Source of the DNA: a virus
DNA length: 46,824 bases
Virus record (IMG/VR): IMGVR_UViG_3300037149_000098
Coordinates: 1 to 46,824 of that record
Reading direction: 5' to 3' (one strand)
The notes beneath the pieces were generated by a model. It did not search any database, was not told where the DNA came from, and was given only the letters and a program-made list of their open reading frames with translations. Shown piece by piece: positions 41,651 through 46,824 of this stretch (within the stretch, counting starts at the first letter, position 1; every line of letters begins with the position of its first letter). The position numbers and the translations under genes are program-made.

Positions 41651-41878
41651 ATGGACACCGTGAAACAGTCTTGTCAGGTGTTGGATCGCATCCTACGTCA
41701 GGGTGGGGTGATCGATGAATCTGCGTTACCCTATGATAACGACTTGCTTATGTACAGACTAACCCAGAGAAAGTTCATTCAGCCTACCGCTACGTATGAC
41801 AGCGGGGAACGCATTTTTGCCATAACCGACAAGGGCATTGCAGAATTGGAGCGTCACCCCAGTCATGCCGGGAACTGA
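41651..41878 (+). CDS. Small winged-helix-like protein
   Basis: 75 residues from the ATG at 41651 (AAAGGGG seven bases before); the frame also opens at a TTG at 41636. Helical start with V-L-D-R-I-L-R-Q-G-G, a second helix with Y-R-L-T-Q-R-K-F-I, and a terminal strand-wing-helix I-F-A-I-T-D-K-G-I-A-E-L. The last motif (T-D-K-G-x-x-x-L) is common in winged HTH regulators. Likely DNA-binding; target unknown. Confidence 0.58.
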   Translation: MDTVKQSCQVLDRILRQGGVIDESALPYDNDLLMYRLTQRKFIQPTATYDSGERIFAITDKGIAELERHPSHAGN

Positions 41879-41879
41879 T

Positions 41880-42152
41880 ATGTTTCCCGTTGACTACCGC
41901 ATCCACCAGTTGGAATTGCGTGTCAACGGCTGGTTGTTCCCCCATGTATGGCTGGCTATTTATTCATTTGATAAAGTCGTGAAGTATGCTCTGATGGTTG
42001 AAGACCCCACCTTTGGCAGATTCGAATTATCAAGTAATATGGTAGTAGAATGGAAGACCAAAGGACGATGGTATCAGACTAAGCCGCAGTTTGTGATTAA
42101 TCACCTACTCGCTAAAGGAGCGTACGATGACGCAGAGGCCCAAGAAGGTTGA
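41880..42152 (+). CDS. Small hypothetical protein
   Basis: 90 residues from the ATG at 41880, one base after the upstream stop; in-frame ATG at 41865 and TTG at 41838 are alternatives. Rich in Trp, Tyr and Phe (WLFPHVWLAIYSF, WKTKGRWYQ), beta-rich, ending in an Ala/Glu helix. No known family. It overlaps the next gene by 26 bases. Confidence 0.55.
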   Translation: MFPVDYRIHQLELRVNGWLFPHVWLAIYSFDKVVKYALMVEDPTFGRFELSSNMVVEWKTKGRWYQTKPQFVINHLLAKGAYDDAEAQEG

Positions 42153-42306
42153 AGATATTGAAGACCAGATGGACGCAGCGATTGATCAAAAAGATCATAA
42201 GGAAATGAGAAAGTGCCGCCATGGGATCAGCAAACATATCGAATCCAGCGTTAAGCTCAGGATTTCTGATGAGGTGGAAGATCCCCCATCCTGGAAATAC
42301 GAGTAA
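42127..42306 (+). CDS. 59-residue charged helical protein
   Basis: Overlaps the upstream gene by 26 bases and ends 20 bases before the helicase start; AAAGGAG lies before its ATG. Highly charged (Asp, Glu, Lys), one Cys and several His in the middle (KCRHGISKH), acidic C-terminus with Trp. No known family. Probably coupled to the helicase gene. Confidence 0.55.
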   Translation: MTQRPKKVEDIEDQMDAAIDQKDHKEMRKCRHGISKHIESSVKLRISDEVEDPPSWKYE

Positions 42307-42326
42307 TACGTAAGGTGAGGGTCGGC

Positions 42327-44270
42327 GTGGACGAACAGTGCCCACTGGTTACACCATATACGGATAATGAAGGCATCCCAGTAAAGATGCTGGAGTTGCT
42401 GTATCGGATCCGAAAGCATGATCCGGAGGACGGGCCTATTCCGGTCCCAGTCCCCTCATGCTTTCGAGAATTTTCCCTCACGGCGCATAAACCAGTAAAA
42501 CTTAAAAACTTCCAGACCCAAATGACGGCCCATCTGATCAAGATGCATCGGTTTATCAATGGGGAGGGGACGGGCCTGGGTAAGACCCTGGAGAGCATCG
42601 CTGCGGCTGCCTATCTGCATGAGAAGCACGGCTGCAAAATCTTGGTCTTGGGCACTAAATCAACTACATATCAGTGGAAGACAGAGGGATTTGACGAGTT
42701 CACCACACTCAGGACTCATGTGGCCACCGACACTTACAAGGGGCTGAAGGGGTCGCAAGCCAGACTCGCTCAGATCACAGATTTTCTTAAAAATGATATG
42801 TGTGATGTGATGATATGCAAATATTCCTCTCTCATCGGCAGAACCAAATCTCTAGAAGGTGAATTTGACGAACAGGGCTACCCAATTGAAAAAGGTCAAC
42901 GAGAAGAGTTAAGCCAGGAAGTGAAGGATCTGATTCAGATTGTTGAACCTTACGGGGAGAAACTGATTCTGATTTGCGATGAGGCTCAGAAATTTAAATC
43001 CACCACTACCCAGGTTCGCAAAATGATTTTGGAGTTGCAGAGCCGAGTGGGCCGAGTGTGGGCCATGACTGCTACGGTTATCCAGAATAGTTTGGAAGAA
43101 TTCTATAGTATCGCTAGCGCGATTGGGATCCGCCCCTTTGGGGGGATGGCTAAGTTCAGAGATCGCTTCTGCAAGTATCAGATGTCATATATCGGCAACG
43201 GGAGGCAGAAGCCTTCGTTAGTGGGTTACCGGAATGTCAAAGAATTCAAGATTGGGATGCGCCCCTTTTACTTGGGTCGGTCCTGTGCTCAGGTAAAAGA
43301 GCCTCTACCTAAGCTCACCACTCTCTATCACCCGATTGATCTGGACGCCAAACAGGTCAAAATGTTGGAAGACATCCGAAGTAAAAAGCTGGTGCTCCCG
43401 CCCTCTATTCACAAAATAGCCGGGGAAATCGTAGAGAAAGAGCGGGATGCGGATAACCGGATGACTATGTTGTCGGTTATGCAGTTAATTTCAAATCATC
43501 CCTGCCTTATTGACCCCACTGACAAAAAAGCCTTCTTCTCTAAGTCCCTTAGCCCGAAGGAGGAGGCCCTGCTTGAGCTTCTAGACGGAGAGCTTGCGGG
43601 GGAGAAGGTCTTAGTCTTCACAAAATCCAGAAAGTGGATTGACCGATTTGAGCAGCTTTGTAAGGATGGCCATTTTACTAATCGTAAGTTCCTCCGGATC
43701 ACTGGGGCTGAAGACGAAAAGCAACGGGACACCAACAAACGTCTGTTCCAAACTGACCCCGACTATAATCTGTTGTTCATCAACACTGCAATTATGGAGG
43801 GGGCAAACCTTCAACAATCTGCCCATATGATTCTCTTGGATGCTCCGTGGGGTTGGGGGGCACTGATTCAATTGGTGGGCCGGATGGTCCGGATGTCAAG
43901 TCCTCACTCGGTTTGTACCTTGCATGTGGTATGTGCTAAAGGCACGATTGATGAATATGTGATCGATACGCTGCGAGGCAAGAAAGGGGTGTTTGACATC
44001 ATTCTTGGAGAGTCCCATGCGGCGGGACTGCTGGACACCGGGAATGACCTCGATCTTTCTAGCGGTATGGAAACCCTGAATGATGACAAGGAGTTTAGGG
44101 AACTTTTGACCGCTCATGTCAAAACTACAAAAATGGGCGACTATTTGAAAGGCAAAATCCTCGCAGAAGCAATAGGGGAGGGGAAAGATTATGTAATGAG
44201 CTTCGAGAAGGAGCCCAAAGAGAGTAATAAGAACAAGAAGAAATCATTCGAGTTTTCTGAGAAATGGTGA
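42327..44270 (+). CDS. SNF2-type (superfamily 2) helicase/ATPase
   Basis: 647 residues from the GTG at 42327, six bases after AAGGTGAGG; a GTG at 42315 is inside that site. Motif I: G-T-G-L-G-K-T near 80-87. Motif II: C-D-E-A-Q near 217. Motif III: M-T-A-T near 250. Helicase C domain: V-F-T-K-S near 429, the motif V region with E-G-A-N-L-Q near 490, and motif VI Q-L-V-G-R-M-V-R near 515. SNF2-type enzymes translocate on double-stranded DNA and remodel protein-DNA or DNA structures; phage members act in replication or recombination (UvsW-like roles). The C-terminus is basic. It leads the gene cluster that runs to the end of the window. Confidence 0.88.
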   Translation: MDEQCPLVTPYTDNEGIPVKMLELLYRIRKHDPEDGPIPVPVPSCFREFSLTAHKPVKLKNFQTQMTAHLIKMHRFINGEGTGLGKTLESIAAAAYLHEKHGCKILVLGTKSTTYQWKTEGFDEFTTLRTHVATDTYKGLKGSQARLAQITDFLKNDMCDVMICKYSSLIGRTKSLEGEFDEQGYPIEKGQREELSQEVKDLIQIVEPYGEKLILICDEAQKFKSTTTQVRKMILELQSRVGRVWAMTATVIQNSLEEFYSIASAIGIRPFGGMAKFRDRFCKYQMSYIGNGRQKPSLVGYRNVKEFKIGMRPFYLGRSCAQVKEPLPKLTTLYHPIDLDAKQVKMLEDIRSKKLVLPPSIHKIAGEIVEKERDADNRMTMLSVMQLISNHPCLIDPTDKKAFFSKSLSPKEEALLELLDGELAGEKVLVFTKSRKWIDRFEQLCKDGHFTNRKFLRITGAEDEKQRDTNKRLFQTDPDYNLLFINTAIMEGANLQQSAHMILLDAPWGWGALIQLVGRMVRMSSPHSVCTLHVVCAKGTIDEYVIDTLRGKKGVFDIILGESHAAGLLDTGNDLDLSSGMETLNDDKEFRELLTAHVKTTKMGDYLKGKILAEAIGEGKDYVMSFEKEPKESNKNKKKSFEFSEKW

Positions 44271-44273
44271 TAA

Positions 44274-45074
44274 ATGGACCCAAATGAAGTTTCGGAATGC
44301 CCTCGTTGCAAAGGCTCCGGATTCATAAGACTTGCTAACGGGATGCTGGACTTCTGCACTTGTTTTTTCACGAGGCAGCTAGCATTACAACTAGGCACTC
44401 TGACTACCTTCCCTGAGATCAATGTGCCATCCAAGCTCTCTCCGTTCCTGCTCAAACGAAGAGGGAACGGGCTTATAGAAGTAGACTCCTTGGATGGGAG
44501 CATGGAGGCATTCTCGGTCCATTTGCGAAAGGCTCTCACAGACGAATTTTATGACGCGATCAATAAGGGTCGTAAGCCTATTACGTGGAGAGAGACTACA
44601 ATGGTGGAGGTGACAGATATCAGATTTGGTAATATGCCGTACGCGGAGAAATTCGCCCTCTTGACTGCTCCTCAGCTTCTCATTATCAGAGCCGCCATGT
44701 GGCCCCCTTATGTTCAGCACTATGACAATGTTAGGATGTTGATCGGGGACCGAATGGGGAAGAAGAATCTAACATGGCTGGTCAACCCTAACTTTTCAAA
44801 AATGAAGGATGATAAGGCTATCCCCTTGTCATTTAAAGATTTTATTAAGGATATTATGGGGTTGAACAGGTTTGTTCATATAACCAGGGAAGAATCAAAA
44901 GGGGAGAGCGGAGCAAAAGTGAAAAAAACAACTGAAATGGGTATTCACCAGGGGATCGGGGTAGCGGGTATTAATCAAAAGATGCTGACCGATGCAAACG
45001 ATCCGGTTCAGACCAGAATAGCCAAGATGGAGAAGACCGTTGACCAATATGACCGTAACAGCAGTGATGGTTAG
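44274..45074 (+). CDS. Zinc-motif protein, possible degenerate DnaC/DnaI-type helicase loader
   Basis: 266 residues. N-terminal zinc motif C9-P-R-C12...C28-T-C30 with G-S-G-F between, like the start of DnaI/DnaC-type loaders. Near residues 130-165 the order L-L-I-I-R...V-R-M-L-I-G-D-R...L-T-W-L-V-N-P-N resembles the Walker B helix, Arg-helix and sensor-1 Asn of such loaders. No Walker A is present, so if related it is ATPase-dead. Gene context (after a helicase) fits a replication role. I rate the loader idea as plausible but weak. Confidence 0.58.
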   Translation: MDPNEVSECPRCKGSGFIRLANGMLDFCTCFFTRQLALQLGTLTTFPEINVPSKLSPFLLKRRGNGLIEVDSLDGSMEAFSVHLRKALTDEFYDAINKGRKPITWRETTMVEVTDIRFGNMPYAEKFALLTAPQLLIIRAAMWPPYVQHYDNVRMLIGDRMGKKNLTWLVNPNFSKMKDDKAIPLSFKDFIKDIMGLNRFVHITREESKGESGAKVKKTTEMGIHQGIGVAGINQKMLTDANDPVQTRIAKMEKTVDQYDRNSSDG

Positions 45075-45381
45075 CCTTAAAGTTGGGGATGTGGACTACG
45101 GACGAGGATCTGAACGATTCGTCTCGCTACGTGGGGAGATCCCTGAAGGCCAGGAAGGTATCCCTATCAATGACTACGATGAGATCTTGAAAAGGGTTTT
45201 AGATCTTCAATTAGAGGCATGGGAAGCAGTGCAGGGCAGCCGGTATGTGGGAGGGGTCGTGAAGGCTCCGTTGTTCAAGGATTTGATCGCCATAGGCCGA
45301 AAGCGCACCGAACGAGTGAAACAATTTTTGACTGAAAGAGGCGAAGTAGATGTTACCGATATTGAATCAACTGAAAGCTGA
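45049..45381 (+). CDS. Small hypothetical protein
   Basis: 110 residues from the ATG at 45049; TTG at 45040 and ATG at 45067 are alternatives. It overlaps both neighbours. Mixed alpha/beta, Gly/Arg near the start, helical second half with W-E-A-V and R-K-R-T-E-R-V-K. No cysteine or membrane segment. No known family. Confidence 0.55.
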   Translation: MTVTAVMVSLKVGDVDYGRGSERFVSLRGEIPEGQEGIPINDYDEILKRVLDLQLEAWEAVQGSRYVGGVVKAPLFKDLIAIGRKRTERVKQFLTERGEVDVTDIESTES

Positions 45382-46819
45382 GACAGTCCTGGAGGGAACG
45401 GGGCTACTTGAGAAGGTGGAAAAACTCCGCTCAACCTTCACTTATAAGTCGTCTGAAGAGGCTTACTCTTTTGATGACTATTACTTGAGGCTGCTGAAAG
45501 AGGCAGATGGGGTTGAACAGATCACCCTCCTGTCCTCCGTAGCTCCTGGCACGGCTCAGTCTTATTTGGTGCAGCTTACCCAATCTCTGCAATTGGTCAC
45601 TGATAAAATTGAATCTATCCACAGTCGAGCTTTATTTTTCCTGGGGAAGGTCCGTGCGGCTATCCACAATAAGGATGGGCTGGAAGCTGCATTCACCGTA
45701 TGGTACCAGATTGCCATCACCGATGTGCTAAAGGCACATGACCTCAAGTTCACAGCCTCTGTCTGTAAGGCTTTGGCCGAGTCTGAGTTCACTCGTCTGA
45801 TTGGTGAAGAGGTGGTCCTGGAAGGCATGGAGGATGCGATCAGTATGCTGATCGAACATCTGAAAAGTGCTAAGAAATTGGCCATGGAAAAGTATAAACT
45901 CGGCACCGAACAGGCCAATGCCTCTCTCCTACGTATGCCACCCAGTCAGGGCTTAACGGAGAATGAAGACCCATACCCTCTGCTAAAGCAACGATACGGC
46001 TCCCTCACAGAGGAGCCGCAGAAGCCTAAATACGATGATGACGATGAGTCCGAAAACGGACTTCCTGCTGAAGAGGGTGACCCTAACTACGTGGAAAGAC
46101 GCGAGTTTGCTGGACACCCTTTGAGTGACAAGGTAATCAAATTCATTCAGGGCACCGTCGAACAACCGGAAGTCGGTGTGGTGCTGGGCGGAGAACTTGA
46201 AGAAGTGGCGAAGAAGTGGCGTGAAGAGCAGTTGGACGCAGCCCAAGAAGCTGAGGACAAAGCACTCCTTCAGATGCTAGTTTCTAAGGAACTCACTCCC
46301 TTGGTGGAGATGCTGGCTCAGCTTCCAGATACCGGCTTCACTCATAGCGAAGATTCAAATGCGGATGCAGAATATGTAGCTGCTCATCCAGAGACCCGGA
46401 CACCATTGGTGGTGAAGCGGCGTGATTTTGATGAGGCTCTAGAAGTTCAAATAGAGCCCTCTCCAAACTTGGCCACTGGCCCAACTTTTGATGCTGATAA
46501 ATTTGATGAGGTACCTTTGGCCGTACCCGCAGATAAAATCATTCACGATCCTTTTGTTGGAGACGTAAAGGTGGTTCAGGGTGAGGATGGCCCCACGCTC
46601 GTAAAAGAAAAGGGAGAGAAGGCCATTCAGCCCCAGCCTAAGCCAAAAACCAAGCCCAAATACGATGATGAAGATGATGAAGATAATGAAGATGGTATCT
46701 CTGTGCCCTCTTCTACCCCGGAGTCCCTAGCCCCGGAACTAGTAAGTCCAGTAGCACCAGCGGAAGTTCAACCGGTCAAAAAAGATCGAAGAAAGATCAC
46801 TTTTGACGACTCATTCTGA
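45350..46819 (+). CDS. Hypothetical protein with acidic repeats and FDDSF C-terminus
   Basis: 489 residues; GAGGCGAAG before the ATG. Residues 1-200 are helical. Two copies of a K-P-K-Y-D-D-D/E-D motif with following acidic run occur near 222-234 and 436-450. Most of the second half is disordered, acidic and Pro-rich. The last residues R-R-K-I-T-F-D-D-S-F form a basic patch then an acidic tip ending in Phe, like the protein-docking tips of SSB and T7 gp2.5 proteins. The helical N-terminus is not an OB fold, so it is not called SSB. Possibly a replication hub protein; function unknown. Confidence 0.6.
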   Translation: MLPILNQLKAETVLEGTGLLEKVEKLRSTFTYKSSEEAYSFDDYYLRLLKEADGVEQITLLSSVAPGTAQSYLVQLTQSLQLVTDKIESIHSRALFFLGKVRAAIHNKDGLEAAFTVWYQIAITDVLKAHDLKFTASVCKALAESEFTRLIGEEVVLEGMEDAISMLIEHLKSAKKLAMEKYKLGTEQANASLLRMPPSQGLTENEDPYPLLKQRYGSLTEEPQKPKYDDDDESENGLPAEEGDPNYVERREFAGHPLSDKVIKFIQGTVEQPEVGVVLGGELEEVAKKWREEQLDAAQEAEDKALLQMLVSKELTPLVEMLAQLPDTGFTHSEDSNADAEYVAAHPETRTPLVVKRRDFDEALEVQIEPSPNLATGPTFDADKFDEVPLAVPADKIIHDPFVGDVKVVQGEDGPTLVKEKGEKAIQPQPKPKTKPKYDDEDDEDNEDGISVPSSTPESLAPELVSPVAPAEVQPVKKDRRKITFDDSF

Positions 46820-46824
46820 GTATC

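Overview
This window is a stretch of a large tailed double-stranded DNA phage genome (Caudoviricetes). The evidence is a large terminase ATPase/nuclease, a portal protein, long fibre and adhesin genes including a collagen-like one, a family A DNA polymerase, primase pieces, a clamp-loader-like AAA+ protein, a SNF2-type helicase and two GIY-YIG homing endonucleases. Genes are packed end to end, with many ATGA or TAATG junctions, and all are on the + strand except one GIY-YIG gene at 17156-18052. I see no integrase, lysogeny repressor or host chromosomal gene. A possible single-protein spanin (lipoprotein-like N-terminus plus C-terminal membrane segment) hints at a Gram-negative host, but the host cannot be named.

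Layout. 33-3116: two paralogous small proteins, a SWIM-type zinc protein and a protein with a DEIQSD motif. 3182-6312: two sigma/HTH-like proteins on either side of a homing endonuclease, with strong hairpins at 3435-3489 and 4817-4866. 6346-12994: large, poorly characterised, probably virion-related proteins, including a 911-residue multidomain zinc protein. 13018-17158: terminase, two coiled-coil proteins, a third sigma-like protein and a tRNA-like element. 17156-22515: minus-strand homing endonuclease, CHC2 primase zinc-finger protein, DNA polymerase and a coiled-coil protein. 22560-30223: portal and three fibre/adhesin genes, two of which appear to share one split fibronectin-III domain. 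30250-39232: a Walker-A-less SMC/Rad50-like half-ATPase, an RlaP-like nucleotidyltransferase, a TOPRIM primase piece, a degenerate clamp-loader AAA+ protein, a NusG/Spt5-like protein, an actin-like ATPase and a membrane-anchored coiled-coil protein. 39378-42306: small zinc, HTH and membrane proteins, with a clear intrinsic terminator at 40752-40780. 42327-46819: SNF2 helicase, a possible degenerate helicase loader and an acidic-tailed protein. No gene-free stretch exceeds 300 bases.

How it may fit together. The phage appears to make its own replication apparatus (polymerase, primase split over two genes, loader and helicase) and to reprogram host transcription through several sigma-like proteins and a NusG-like elongation factor. 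Replication and packaging/structural genes are interleaved rather than in separate modules. Several structural or lysis-type genes have hairpins that would bury their ribosome-binding sites, which suggests control of translation timing. The most unusual items are the NusG-like protein, the actin-like ATPase followed by a membrane coiled-coil protein, the split primase, the split fibronectin domain and the tRNA-like element abutting a homing endonuclease.
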